Shown one piece after another: positions 1 to 9,064 of a stretch of 25,133 nt of DNA. Below the pieces are notes generated by a model. That model had not been told where the DNA came from. It worked only from the letters and a program-made list of their open reading frames with translations, and did no database searches. The position numbers and the translations under genes were made by a program. This DNA comes from Actinomycetales bacterium (lineage in GTDB: Bacteria; Actinomycetota; Actinomycetes; Actinomycetales; Beutenbergiaceae), in NCBI GenBank assembly GCA_016649925.1, contig JAENWO010000002.1:1-25133 (forward strand). The letters are read 5' to 3'. Numbering within the stretch: the stretch's first letter is position 1; each line of letters opens with the position of its first letter.

Positions 1-1
1 C

Positions 2-250
2 GACCGAGCCGCGGAGCTCGTTGCCGCCGCGCGCGTGGCCGGCGCCGCGCGCGTGTGCGTCGGGCTCGGCGTCTCCACGGGCGCCCAGGCGGCCGAGGTC
101 GCCTCCTACGCCGACGGCGTCATCGTCGGGTCCGCGGTGGTGCGCACCCTCATCCGGCCCGACGGCGACCGCGCGGCCGCGCTCGTCGAGCTGCGGCGCC
201 TCACCGGCGAGCTCGCCGACGGCGTCCGGGCTGCTCGGCCGGTCCGATGA
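2..250 (+). CDS. trpA: Tryptophan synthase alpha chain, 3' end only
   Basis: This is the C-terminal end of TrpA, which cleaves indole-3-glycerol phosphate to indole and glyceraldehyde-3-phosphate in the last step of tryptophan synthesis, working with TrpB. The frame is open from the window edge to TGA at 248-250, about 82 residues. The stretch VCVGLGVSTGAQAAEV followed by ADGVIVGSAVV is the conserved final part of the TIM barrel, including the phosphate-binding GVS and GSA loops. The gene continues to the left of the window. Its stop overlaps the lgt start (ATGA at 247-250), which implies co-transcription and probably translational coupling. The assignment is firm for the part seen; nothing can be said of the missing N-terminus. 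Confidence 0.93.
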   Translation, partial: DRAAELVAAARVAGAARVCVGLGVSTGAQAAEVASYADGVIVGSAVVRTLIRPDGDRAAALVELRRLTGELADGVRAARPVR

Positions 251-1263
251 ACGGCATTCCCAGCCCGTCGGCGGGCACCTGGTACCTCGGCCCACTGCCG
301 ATCCGGGCCTATGCCATGGCGATCCTCCTCGGCATCGTCATCGCGACGATCATCGCAATCAAGCGCTACCGCGCCCGGGGAGGCCCGGAGGGCGGGGTCG
401 TCGACGTCGTCATCTGGGCGGTTCCGTTCGGCATCATCGGCGCCCGGATCTACCACGTCTTCTCCTCGCCGGACGCGTACTTCGGTCCGGACGGCGTGCC
501 GATGAACGCGTTCGCCATCTGGAACGGCGGGCTCGGCATCTGGGGCGCGATCCCGGCGGGCGCCCTCGGCGCCTGGATCGGGCTGCGCCGGGCGGGACTG
601 CGCCTGGCCCCGTTCGCCGACGCCGTCGCGCCGTCTCTGCTTGTCGCGCAGGCCATCGGCCGGCTCGGCAACTACTTCAACCAGGAGCTCTACGGCGGCC
701 CCACCACCCTGCCGTGGGGGCTCCGGATCGACGACGCGCACCTCGTGCCCGGGTTCGCCTCGGGCACACTGTTCCACCCCACGTTCCTCTACGAGCTGCT
801 GTGGAACCTCGCGATGGCGGCGCTGATCATCTGGATCGACCGGCGCTTCAGGCTGGGCCACGGCCGGGTGTTCTGGCTGTACGTCCTGCTCTACACCGTG
901 GGCCGGGGGTTTATCGAGAGCTTGCGCATCGACGAGGCGGAGCAGGTCCTGGGTGTGCGCCTCAACGTGTGGACGTCGATCGTCGTCGGGTTGGTCGCAC
1001 TGATAGTCTTCGTCGCGATCGGCCGCCGACACCCCGGGCGGGACGAGACGGTGTGGCTCCCGGGCCACGAACCCTCAGCGGAGGGTGACGACGGCGAGGA
1101 CAACGACGCCGACGAGGCCGACACCGATGAGACCCCCACGCACGACGAGGTCTCCGACGCATCCGACACATCCGAGAAAGGCAAGGACGAACCCGTCCCC
1201 TCGAGCGGCACCACCGCTGAGGGCCGGGTCAGCGGGTCCGGCGAACCCGACGAACCCGGGTGA
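247..1263 (+). CDS. lgt: Phosphatidylglycerol--prolipoprotein diacylglyceryl transferase
   Basis: Lgt is an integral membrane enzyme that transfers diacylglycerol from phosphatidylglycerol to the lipobox cysteine of prolipoproteins. The product is 338 residues. The signature AQAIGRLGNYFNQELYG contains Arg139, matching the essential arginine of the Lgt motif, and Tyr22 in the first helix matches a conserved tyrosine. Several hydrophobic helices fill residues 20 to about 265. The position of the HGG histidine of the E. coli enzyme reads WGA here, as I recall it does in other actinobacterial Lgt proteins. From about residue 272 there is a highly acidic, Asp/Glu/Ser/Thr-rich low-complexity tail of some 65 residues, probably cytoplasmic and disordered. 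The ATG at 247 overlaps the trpA stop, and the N-terminus (MNGIPSP, then the first helix) fits the family. Two lipoprotein genes lie about 8 kb downstream. Confidence 0.95.
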   Translation: MNGIPSPSAGTWYLGPLPIRAYAMAILLGIVIATIIAIKRYRARGGPEGGVVDVVIWAVPFGIIGARIYHVFSSPDAYFGPDGVPMNAFAIWNGGLGIWGAIPAGALGAWIGLRRAGLRLAPFADAVAPSLLVAQAIGRLGNYFNQELYGGPTTLPWGLRIDDAHLVPGFASGTLFHPTFLYELLWNLAMAALIIWIDRRFRLGHGRVFWLYVLLYTVGRGFIESLRIDEAEQVLGVRLNVWTSIVVGLVALIVFVAIGRRHPGRDETVWLPGHEPSAEGDDGEDNDADEADTDETPTHDEVSDASDTSEKGKDEPVPSSGTTAEGRVSGSGEPDEPG

Positions 1264-1359
1264 GTATTCTTACCGCAGCACAGGGCCGACGACGTCCCCA
1301 CCGAATGATGATCGATGCCGCCGGGTCCCCAGCCCTGCGGCGGTGAGGACGGTTGTTGG

Positions 1360-4300
1360 ATGAATGGACCCCGTACGGACCGCACTGCCTACGACTCCTT
1401 CAGCGCGCTCCCACGCAAGCAGGGCCTGTACGACCCGGCTCGTGAGCATGACGCGTGCGGCGTCGCCTTCGTGGCCACGCTCCGCGGGACGCCGGGCCGC
1501 GACATCATCGACGCCGGCCTGAAGGCGCTGCTCAACCTCGACCACCGCGGCGCCGTCGGGGCGGAGATCGACTCCGGCGACGGAGCCGGCATCCTCACCC
1601 AGGTCCCGGACGCGTTCATCCGGGACGTCGTCGCGGCGGAGCTCCCGGCCGCGGGTCACTACGCGATCGGCACCGTGTTCCTGCCGGCGGAGGAGCAGGA
1701 GGCGGTCGCGGCGCAGCGGGCGATCGAGGAGATCGCCGCGCAGGAGCGGCTCGACGTCCTCGCGTGGCGCGACGTTCCGGTCACCGCTGACCTCGTCGGC
1801 CCCACCGCGCGGGCCTGCATGCCCACGTTCCGGCAGATCGTGGTGGCCGACCCCCAGCGGGCGCTGGCCGGTGTGGAGCTCGACCGGCGCGCCTACCGCC
1901 TGCGCAAGCGCGCGGAGCACGAGCAGGGCGTGTACTTCGCCTCGCTGTCGTCCCGGACGATCGTCTACAAGGGCATGCTCACGACGACGCAGCTCGAGCC
2001 GTTTTTCCCGGACCTGTCCGACCCCCGGTTCGCTTCGGAGATCGCGCTCGTCCACTCCCGCTTCTCCACGAACACGTTCCCGTCGTGGCCGCTGGCGCAC
2101 CCGTTCCGGATGGTCGCGCACAACGGCGAGATCAACACCGTCCGCGGCAACCGGAACTGGATGGCGGCGCGGCAGGGGATGCTCTCCTCCGAGCTGCTCG
2201 GGGAGCTGTCCCCGCTGCTCCCGGTGTGCAGCGAGCAGGAGAGCGACTCCGCCAGCTTCGACGAGGTGCTCGAGCTCCTCCACCTGGGTGGACGCTCGCT
2301 CCCGCACGCGATGCTGATGATGATCCCCGAGGCGTGGGAGAACCACGCGACGATGCCGCCCGAGCGACGCGCGTTCTACGAGTACAACTCCACGATCATG
2401 GAGCCGTGGGACGGCCCCGCCGCGATGTGCTTCACCGACGGCCGGTTCATCGGCGCCGTGCTGGACCGGAACGGGCTGCGACCGGGCCGGTTCTGGATCA
2501 CCGAGGACGGCCTCGTGGTGCTGGCGAGCGAGGCGGGCGTGCTCGACATCGACCCGGCCCGAATCGCACGCAAGGGCCGGCTCGCCCCCGGCAAGATGTT
2601 CCTCGTCGACACCGGCTCCGGCCGCGTGCTCGAGGACGCCGAGATCAAGTCCGAGCTCGCCGCGATGCACCCGTACGCGCAGTGGCTCGACGACCACTCC
2701 GTCCGGCTCGAGAACCTGCCGAAGCGCGAGCACGTGGCGCACTCCCGGTCCTCGGTGCTTCGCCGCCAGCAGACGTTCGGCTACACCGAGGAGGAGCTGC
2801 GGATCCTGCTGCGGCCGATGGCCGCGACCGGGGCCGAGGCGCTCGGTTCGATGGGCACGGACACCCCGATCGCGGTGCTCTCCGCGCGCCCGCGGCTGCT
2901 GTTCGACTACTTCAGCCAGCTGTTCGCACAGGTCACGAACCCGCCGCTGGACGCGATCCGGGAGGAGCTGGTCACGTCCCTCGGTGGCGCGATCGGCCCC
3001 GAGCCGAACCTGCTCGCCGACGAACCGGCGCACGCCCGTAAGCTCATGCTGCCGTTCCCCACGATCGACAACGACCAGCTTGCGAAGATCAAGAACATCC
3101 ACCGCACGCGCGGGCCCGGACGTGACTTCCAGGCCACCACGATCAGCGGTCTGTACCGCGTGGCCGGCGGGGGGGAGTCCCTCGCGGCCCGCCTCGAGGA
3201 GATCTTCCTCGAGGTGGACGCGGCGATCGAGCGCGGGGTCAGCTTCATCGTGCTGTCCGACCGCGAGTCCGACGGCGAGCTCGCCCCCATCCCGTCGCTG
3301 CTGCTGACCTCGGCGGTACACCACCACACGCTCCGCCGGCAGACCCGGACGCGGATCAGCCTGCTCGTCGAGGCCGGTGACGTGCGTGAGGTGCACCACG
3401 TGGCCCTGCTCGTGGGCTACGGCGCCGCCGCCGTCAACCCGTATCTCGCGATGGAAAGCGTCGAGGCGCTCGTGCACTCCGGCGTCGTCGAGGGCGTCAC
3501 GCCCGAGCAGGGCGTGCAGAACCTCATCAAGGGCCTCGGCAAGGGCGTGCTCAAGGTGATGAGCAAGATGGGCATCTCCACGGTGGCCTCCTACCGCGGC
3601 GCCCAGGTGTTCCAGGCGCTCGGCCTCTCGCACGAGCTGGTCGAGAAGTACTTCACCGCGACGGCCTCACCGCTCGGCGGCGTCGGCCTCGACGTCATCG
3701 CGGCGGAGGTGGCCGCCCGGCACGCGACCGCGTACCCCAAGAGCGGGATCGCACCGGCGCACCGCCGCCTGCAGGTGGGCGGGGAGTACCAGTGGCGTCG
3801 CGAGGGCGACCCCCACCTGTTCGACCCGGAGACGGTGTTCCGGCTCCAGCACTCCACCCGGACCCGCCGCTACGACGTGTTCCAGGACTACACCCGGCGC
3901 GTGGACGAGCAGTCGCGCCGCCTGATGACGCTCCGTGGGCTGTTCTCCTTCAAGGAGGGCGAGCGGGAGCCGGTGCCGATCGAGGAGGTCGAGCCGGTGT
4001 CTGAGATCGTCAAGCGGTTCTCCACCGGAGCGATGTCCTACGGGTCGATCTCGATGGAGGCGCACGAGACGCTCGCCATCGCGATGAACTCGATCGGGGC
4101 GAAGTCCAACACCGGTGAGGGCGGCGAGGACGCGGACCGTCTGCACGATCCCCGACGGCGCAGTGCGGTCAAGCAGGTCGCCTCCGGTCGGTTCGGGGTC
4201 ACCTCCGACTACCTCGTGAACGCGGACGACCTGCAGATCAAGATGGCGCAGGGCGCCAAGCCGGGTGAGGGCGGTCAGCTCCCCGGTGGCAAGGTCTACC

Positions 4301-5943
4301 CCTGGGTGGCCAAGACCCGGCACGCCACGCCTGGCGTCGGGCTGATCTCCCCGCCACCGCACCACGACATCTACTCGATCGAGGACATCGCCCAGCTCAT
4401 CCACGACCTGAAGAACGCGAACCCCCGGGCGCGGGTGCACGTCAAGCTGGTCTCCGAGGTGGGCGTGGGCACGGTGGCGGCCGGCGTGTCCAAGGCGCAC
4501 GCCGACGTCGTCCTCATCTCCGGGCACGACGGCGGCACGGGGGCGAGCCCCCTGACCTCGCTCAAGCACGCCGGGGCACCCTGGGAGCTCGGGCTCGCCG
4601 AGGCGCAGCAGACGCTCGTGCTGAACAACCTCCGCGACCGGATCGTCGTGCAGACGGACGGCCAGCTCAAGACCGGCCGGGACGTGGTCATCGCCGCGCT
4701 CCTGGGCGCCGAGGAGTTCGGGTTCGCGACCGCGCCGCTCGTGGTCTCCGGCTGCATCATGATGCGCGTGTGTCACCTGGACACGTGCCCGGTGGGCGTG
4801 GCCACGCAGAACCCGGAGCTGCGAGCCCGGTTCAGCGGCAAGCCGGAGTTCGTCGTGACGTTCTTCGAGTACATCGCCCAGGAGGTGCGCGAGTACCTCG
4901 CCCGCCTCGGCTTCCGCTCGCTCGAGGAGGCGGTCGGCGCCGTCGAGCTGCTCGACACCCGTGACGCCGTCGAGCACTGGAAGGCGTCCGGCCTGGACCT
5001 CTCGCCGATCCTCGTCAAGCCGCAGGCCCCCGAGGGCTCGAGCCTGCGCCAGGTGCGCGGGCAGGAGCACGGGCTCGAGCGCGCGCTGGACAACGAGCTG
5101 ATAGGTGCGTCCGAGGCCGCCCTGGAGCGGGGTGAGCCGGTCCGGATCGAGGTGCGGGTGCGTAACGTCAACCGCACCGTCGGCACGATGCTCGGCTCCG
5201 AGGTGACGAGGCGGTACGGCGCCACGGGCCTGCCCGACGGCACGATCGACGTCACCCTGACCGGCTCGGCCGGGCAGTCGTTCGGCGCGTTCCTGCCGTC
5301 CGGGATCACGTTGCGCCTGTTCGGCGACGCGAACGACTACGTCGCCAAGGGCCTCTCCGGCGGACGGGTCGTGGTGCGGCCGGACCCTGCTGCCACCTTC
5401 GACGCCGGCTCGAACGTCATCGCGGGGAACGTCATCGCGTATGGCGCCACGTCCGGAGAGGTCTTCCTGCGTGGTCTGGCCGGCGAACGGTTCGCCGTGC
5501 GCAACTCCGGTGCCTCCGCGGTGGTCGAGGGCGTCGGGGACCATGGCTGCGAGTACATGACCGGCGGCACCGTGGTGGTCCTCGGGCCCACGGGGCGCAA
5601 CTTCGGCGCCGGGATGTCGGGCGGCACGGCGTACGTGCTCGACCTCGACCCCGACCTGGTGAACGGGCCGGCCGTGGCGTCCGGCGAGCTCACGTTGTCC
5701 GAGCTCGACGCCGAGGACGTGAACATCGTGATGGAGCTGCTCGCGCGGCACGCGGAACACACCGAGTCCCGCATCGCGGGTGTGCTCCTCGAGGATCGTG
5801 ACGAGGTCCACCGCCGGTTCACCCGGGTGCTGCCACCCGCCTATGCGCGCGTCAACGAGGTCCTGGCCGGTGCCCGGGCCGACGGTGTGGACGTCAGCGA
5901 ACCCCACGTCTGGAACCGAGTGCTGGAGGTGACCCGTGGCTGA
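1360..5943 (+). CDS. gltB: Glutamate synthase (NADPH) large subunit
   Basis: GltB takes the amide of glutamine and makes glutamate from 2-oxoglutarate; with GltD it forms the ammonia-assimilating GOGAT. The product is 1527 residues, the usual length. Domains in order are an N-terminal Ntn amidotransferase with nucleophile Cys33 in DACGVAFVA (the first 32 residues would be a cleaved propeptide), a central domain, the FMN-binding synthase barrel, and a C-terminal beta-helix with repeated G-x-x-G segments. The 3Fe-4S ligands are visible in CIMMRVCHLDTC as Cys1132, Cys1138 and Cys1143. I chose ATG 1360 because GGTGAGGA (1342-1349) lies 10 bases upstream. An in-frame ATG at 1315 would add 15 residues without family support. 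The last 8 bases overlap gltD. The 96-base gap after lgt may hold its own promoter; none is obvious. Confidence 0.96.
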   Translation: MNGPRTDRTAYDSFSALPRKQGLYDPAREHDACGVAFVATLRGTPGRDIIDAGLKALLNLDHRGAVGAEIDSGDGAGILTQVPDAFIRDVVAAELPAAGHYAIGTVFLPAEEQEAVAAQRAIEEIAAQERLDVLAWRDVPVTADLVGPTARACMPTFRQIVVADPQRALAGVELDRRAYRLRKRAEHEQGVYFASLSSRTIVYKGMLTTTQLEPFFPDLSDPRFASEIALVHSRFSTNTFPSWPLAHPFRMVAHNGEINTVRGNRNWMAARQGMLSSELLGELSPLLPVCSEQESDSASFDEVLELLHLGGRSLPHAMLMMIPEAWENHATMPPERRAFYEYNSTIMEPWDGPAAMCFTDGRFIGAVLDRNGLRPGRFWITEDGLVVLASEAGVLDIDPARIARKGRLAPGKMFLVDTGSGRVLEDAEIKSELAAMHPYAQWLDDHSVRLENLPKREHVAHSRSSVLRRQQTFGYTEEELRILLRPMAATGAEALGSMGTDTPIAVLSARPRLLFDYFSQLFAQVTNPPLDAIREELVTSLGGAIGPEPNLLADEPAHARKLMLPFPTIDNDQLAKIKNIHRTRGPGRDFQATTISGLYRVAGGGESLAARLEEIFLEVDAAIERGVSFIVLSDRESDGELAPIPSLLLTSAVHHHTLRRQTRTRISLLVEAGDVREVHHVALLVGYGAAAVNPYLAMESVEALVHSGVVEGVTPEQGVQNLIKGLGKGVLKVMSKMGISTVASYRGAQVFQALGLSHELVEKYFTATASPLGGVGLDVIAAEVAARHATAYPKSGIAPAHRRLQVGGEYQWRREGDPHLFDPETVFRLQHSTRTRRYDVFQDYTRRVDEQSRRLMTLRGLFSFKEGEREPVPIEEVEPVSEIVKRFSTGAMSYGSISMEAHETLAIAMNSIGAKSNTGEGGEDADRLHDPRRRSAVKQVASGRFGVTSDYLVNADDLQIKMAQGAKPGEGGQLPGGKVYPWVAKTRHATPGVGLISPPPHHDIYSIEDIAQLIHDLKNANPRARVHVKLVSEVGVGTVAAGVSKAHADVVLISGHDGGTGASPLTSLKHAGAPWELGLAEAQQTLVLNNLRDRIVVQTDGQLKTGRDVVIAALLGAEEFGFATAPLVVSGCIMMRVCHLDTCPVGVATQNPELRARFSGKPEFVVTFFEYIAQEVREYLARLGFRSLEEAVGAVELLDTRDAVEHWKASGLDLSPILVKPQAPEGSSLRQVRGQEHGLERALDNELIGASEAALERGEPVRIEVRVRNVNRTVGTMLGSEVTRRYGATGLPDGTIDVTLTGSAGQSFGAFLPSGITLRLFGDANDYVAKGLSGGRVVVRPDPAATFDAGSNVIAGNVIAYGATSGEVFLRGLAGERFAVRNSGASAVVEGVGDHGCEYMTGGTVVVLGPTGRNFGAGMSGGTAYVLDLDPDLVNGPAVASGELTLSELDAEDVNIVMELLARHAEHTESRIAGVLLEDRDEVHRRFTRVLPPAYARVNEVLAGARADGVDVSEPHVWNRVLEVTRG

Positions 5944-7402
5944 TCCCCAGGGTTTCCTGAAGGTCCGAGAGCGCGAGCTGCCGATCCGTCGGCCCGTTCC
6001 CGTCCGCATCATGGACTGGAAGGAGGTCTACGAGAAGCGCGAGGAGGACGCGGCCGCGCTCACCCGGCAGGCCGGCCGGTGCATGGACTGCGGTATCCCG
6101 TTCTGCCACGAGGGCTGCCCGCTCGGGAACCTCATCCCCGAGTGGAACGACCTCACCCGCACCCAGCGGTGGGGTGAGGCCATCGACCGCCTGCACGCCA
6201 CCAACAACTTCCCGGACTTCACCGGACGGCTGTGCCCGGCGCCGTGCGAGACCTCGTGCGTGCTCGGCATCAACCAGCCGGCGGTGACGATCAAGAACAT
6301 CGAGCAGTCGATCATCGACAAGGCGTGGGCGGACGGCCTGGTCACGCCCCAGGTCCCGGACCGGCTCACCGGCTCCACCGTGGCGGTGATCGGATCCGGC
6401 CCGGCCGGGCTGGCTACCGCCCAGCAGCTGACGCGCGCGGGCCACACCGTGGCGGTCTTCGAGCGTGACGACCGGATCGGCGGCCTGCTGCGCTACGGGA
6501 TCCCCGAGTTCAAGATGGAGAAGCGGCACGTCGACCGGCGCCTGGCCCAGATGGAGGCGGAGGGCACGCGGTTCCGCCCGGGCGTCGACATCGGGGGGAC
6601 GGGCCTGAGCGGCACGGACCTGCTCGAGCGGTACGACGCCGTCGTGCTGGCCATGGGCGCGACCGTGCGGCGGGACCTGCCCGTCCCGGGACGCGAGCTC
6701 CGCGGGGTGCACCAGGCGATGGAGTACCTGCCGCAGTCCAACCGGGCCGTGATGGGGGACCGGGTCGAGGACCAGATCCTCGCCACCGGCAAGGACGTCG
6801 TCGTGATCGGCGGCGGCGACACCGGCGCGGACTGCCTCGGCACCGCGCTGCGCCAGGGCGCCAAGAACGTGATCCAGCTCGAGATCATGCCCCGTCCGGG
6901 CTCCGGCCGGCCGGCGAACCAGCCGTGGCCGACGTACCCGATGATCTACCGGGTCTCCGGCGCGCACGAGGAGGGCGGCGAGCGGGTCTACGCCGCCTCC
7001 ACCGTGGAGTTCGTCGGGGACGCCGAGGGCAACGTCTCAGAGCTGCGCGTGGTCGAGGTGGACATGGGCTCCGGCCGGCCCGTCCCGGTGCCGGGCACCG
7101 AGCGGTCCATCCCGGCGCAGCTCGTCCTCCTCGCGATGGGCTTCACCGGCGTCCCCACCGCGGGCGTGGTGGAGCAGCTCGGTCTCGAGGTGGACCCCCG
7201 GGGCCGGATCGTGCGTGACGACGCGTTCGCCACGAGCGTGCCCGGCGTGTTCGTGGCCGGCGATGCGGGCCGCGGCCAGTCGCTCATCGTCTGGGCGATC
7301 GCCGAGGGTCGCGCGGCCGCGGCCGCGGTCGACACGTTCCTGCGTGGGCACACCGAGCTGCCTGCGCCGATCGAGCCGACGACGGTCTCGATCACCGTCT
7401 GA
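5936..7402 (+). CDS. gltD: Glutamate synthase (NADPH) small subunit
   Basis: GltD is the beta subunit of GOGAT: it oxidises NADPH on FAD and passes electrons through Fe-S centres to GltB. The product is 488 residues, normal length. The N-terminal cysteine clusters (CMDCGIPFCHEGCP and LCPAPCETSC, about residues 44-110) match the Fe-S domain. An FAD-binding Rossmann motif VAVIGSGPAGLA begins near residue 150. A second dinucleotide fold VVVIGGGDTGADC binds NADPH, and GVFVAGDAGRGQSLIVWAI is the conserved C-terminal flavin contact. The GTG start at 5936 is preceded by GGAGGT five bases upstream and lies inside the end of gltB, so the two subunits are probably translated together in equal amounts. 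No oddities were seen. Confidence 0.96.
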   Translation: MADPQGFLKVRERELPIRRPVPVRIMDWKEVYEKREEDAAALTRQAGRCMDCGIPFCHEGCPLGNLIPEWNDLTRTQRWGEAIDRLHATNNFPDFTGRLCPAPCETSCVLGINQPAVTIKNIEQSIIDKAWADGLVTPQVPDRLTGSTVAVIGSGPAGLATAQQLTRAGHTVAVFERDDRIGGLLRYGIPEFKMEKRHVDRRLAQMEAEGTRFRPGVDIGGTGLSGTDLLERYDAVVLAMGATVRRDLPVPGRELRGVHQAMEYLPQSNRAVMGDRVEDQILATGKDVVVIGGGDTGADCLGTALRQGAKNVIQLEIMPRPGSGRPANQPWPTYPMIYRVSGAHEEGGERVYAASTVEFVGDAEGNVSELRVVEVDMGSGRPVPVPGTERSIPAQLVLLAMGFTGVPTAGVVEQLGLEVDPRGRIVRDDAFATSVPGVFVAGDAGRGQSLIVWAIAEGRAAAAAVDTFLRGHTELPAPIEPTTVSITV

Positions 7403-7490
7403 GTGAAGCGCGCTGGGCGCGTGAGTGAACACCCGGAGAACCACCGGGTTCCGTACCAATGGTCCTGCGCGACTGCCGGACCGAAGGGCA

Positions 7491-7505
7491 TAGGGTTTGT
7501 CAGTC
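7491..7505 (+). promoter_or_regulatory. Possible -10 element close to the pyk start
   Basis: TAGGGT (7491-7496) fits the actinobacterial TANNNT -10 pattern and ends nine bases before the pyk ATG at 7506. A transcript starting at or just before the ATG would be leaderless or nearly so, which would account for the weak Shine-Dalgarno match. No convincing -35 hexamer was found. A small inverted repeat (ACCCGG, seven bases, CCGGGT) lies farther upstream in the 103-base gap after gltD. Confidence 0.3.
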
Positions 7506-8930
7506 ATGCGTAGAGCGAAGATTGTGTGCACACTGGGACCGGCCACCGAGTCCCCCGAAATGGTCCAGGCGCTGGTTGACGCCGGCATGGACGTGGCGCG
7601 GATCAACCGCAGCCACGGCGACGTCGAGGCGCACGAGGCCGTCTACCGGAACGTCCGCGCCGCCGCCGATGCGTCCGGGCGTGCGGTCGCCGTCCTGGTC
7701 GACCTCCAGGGTCCGAAGATCCGCCTGGGACGGTTCGTCGAGGGCAAGCACTATCTCGCGGACGGTGACATCTTCACGATCACCACCGAGGACGTGCCGG
7801 GCACGAAGGAGCTCGTCTCCACCACGTTCAAGGGTCTGCCCGAGGACGTCAACCCGGGCGATCTCATCCTCATCGACGACGGCCGGGTGACGGTGCGCGT
7901 GACGGACGTCACCGGCCCGCGCGTCACCACCCGCGTCGAGGTCGGCGGGCCCGTCTCCAACAACAAGGGCCTCAACCTGCCCGGCGTGGCCGTCAACGTG
8001 CCCGCGATGTCACAGAAGGACGCCGAGGACCTGCGCTGGGCGCTGCGGATCGGTGCGGACTTCATCGCGCTCTCGTTCGTCCGCTCCGCCAAGGACTACG
8101 ACGCCGTCGCGAAGATCATGGCCGAGGAGGGCCGCAAGGTCCCGGTCATCGCCAAGATCGAGAAGCCGCAGGCCGTTGACAACCTCGCCGAGATCGTGGA
8201 CGCGTTCGACGGCATCATGGTCGCCCGCGGTGACCTGGGCGTCGAGCTCCCGTTCGAGCAGGTCCCGATGGTCCAGAAGCGGGCCACCGAGATCGCTCTG
8301 CGCAACGCGAAGCCGGTCATCGTGGCCACCCAGGTGCTCGAGTCCATGATCAGCTCGCCGCGTCCGACGCGCGCGGAGGCTTCCGACTGCGCGAACGCGG
8401 TGCTCGACGGCGCCGACGCGGTCATGCTCTCCGGGGAGACGAGCGTGGGGGAGTACCCCATCGAGGCCGTGCGGGCCATGGCCCGCATCATCGAGAACAC
8501 CGAGGAGCACGGCCTCGAGCGCATCGCGAAGCTGCGCGCCACCCCACACACCCGCGGCGGCGTCATCACGAAGGCCGCGGCCCAGATCGGTGAGACGCTC
8601 GGCGTCAAGTTCCTCGCCTGCTTCACCCAGTCGGGCGACTCGGCGCGGCGGATGTCCCGCCTGCGTTCGGCGATCCCTCTGCTTGCCTTCACCCCGGACC
8701 CGGCCGTGCGGTCCCAGCTCGCCCTGACCTGGGGCGTGCAGACGTTCACGGTGCCGAAGGTGCAGCACACCGACGACATGATCAACCAGGTCGACTCGGT
8801 GCTGCGGACCTCGGGTCACGTCGAGAACGGGGACACCGTGGTGGTCGTCGCCGGGATGCCCCCAGGCGTGGCCGGCACCACGAACTCCATCCGGGTGCAC
8901 ACGATCGGTGAGGACGCCGAGAGCAACTGA
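7506..8930 (+). CDS. pyk: Pyruvate kinase
   Basis: Pyruvate kinase converts phosphoenolpyruvate and ADP to pyruvate and ATP in the last step of glycolysis. The product is 474 residues. The N-terminal KIVCTLGPA, the catalytic lysine region VIAKIEKPQAV, the metal/substrate loop MVARGDLGVELP and the signature LDGADAVMLSGETSVGEYP are all present. The C-terminal domain (about 340-474) is complete. I start at ATG 7506 because MRRAKIVCTLGP is the usual actinobacterial N-terminus. An in-frame TTG at 7497 would add three residues. Aligning the B-domain entry by eye, Lys81 occupies the place of Glu117 of muscle pyruvate kinase, the arrangement reported for potassium-independent enzymes. The gene stands alone after gltD and is followed by a strong hairpin. 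Confidence 0.96.
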   Translation: MRRAKIVCTLGPATESPEMVQALVDAGMDVARINRSHGDVEAHEAVYRNVRAAADASGRAVAVLVDLQGPKIRLGRFVEGKHYLADGDIFTITTEDVPGTKELVSTTFKGLPEDVNPGDLILIDDGRVTVRVTDVTGPRVTTRVEVGGPVSNNKGLNLPGVAVNVPAMSQKDAEDLRWALRIGADFIALSFVRSAKDYDAVAKIMAEEGRKVPVIAKIEKPQAVDNLAEIVDAFDGIMVARGDLGVELPFEQVPMVQKRATEIALRNAKPVIVATQVLESMISSPRPTRAEASDCANAVLDGADAVMLSGETSVGEYPIEAVRAMARIIENTEEHGLERIAKLRATPHTRGGVITKAAAQIGETLGVKFLACFTQSGDSARRMSRLRSAIPLLAFTPDPAVRSQLALTWGVQTFTVPKVQHTDDMINQVDSVLRTSGHVENGDTVVVVAGMPPGVAGTTNSIRVHTIGEDAESN

Positions 8931-8945
8931 CCCCTCAGCCGTCCC

Positions 8946-8982
8946 ACGAGGCCCCGTCGACCATCGGTCGGCGGGGCCTCGT
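8946..8982 (+). terminator. Hairpin terminator after pyk
   Basis: ACGAGGCCCC (8946-8955) pairs perfectly with GGGGCCTCGT (8973-8982). Inside, CGACC and GGTCG pair around a three-base loop, joined by one G-C and one U-G pair, so the stem is nearly continuous over 17 pairs. It starts 15 bases after the pyk stop. Only a weak T-containing tail follows, as is common in high-GC actinobacteria. The rest of the 134-base gap before the lipoprotein gene shows no other clear signal. Confidence 0.8.
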
Positions 8983-9064
8983 CACGTTCTCTGCGACGCG
9001 GGCGCATGGTCGGGCGAGCTCGACGGATGAGGACCTCCCGTCCCGACGTGCTAGACAAGTCACC

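Noticed and set aside
1315..1359. Upstream ATG start for gltB adding 15 residues
   Set aside because: No ribosome site before it, and the extra residues do not fit the GltB propeptide; ATG 1360 has a suitable GGTGAGGA.
1270..6012. Very long minus-strand open frames opposite gltB (about 780 codons each)
   Set aside because: They mirror the codon bias of gltB in high-GC DNA, are rich in Arg/His/Gly/Asp with no recognisable domain, and the sense strand encodes an unmistakable GltB.
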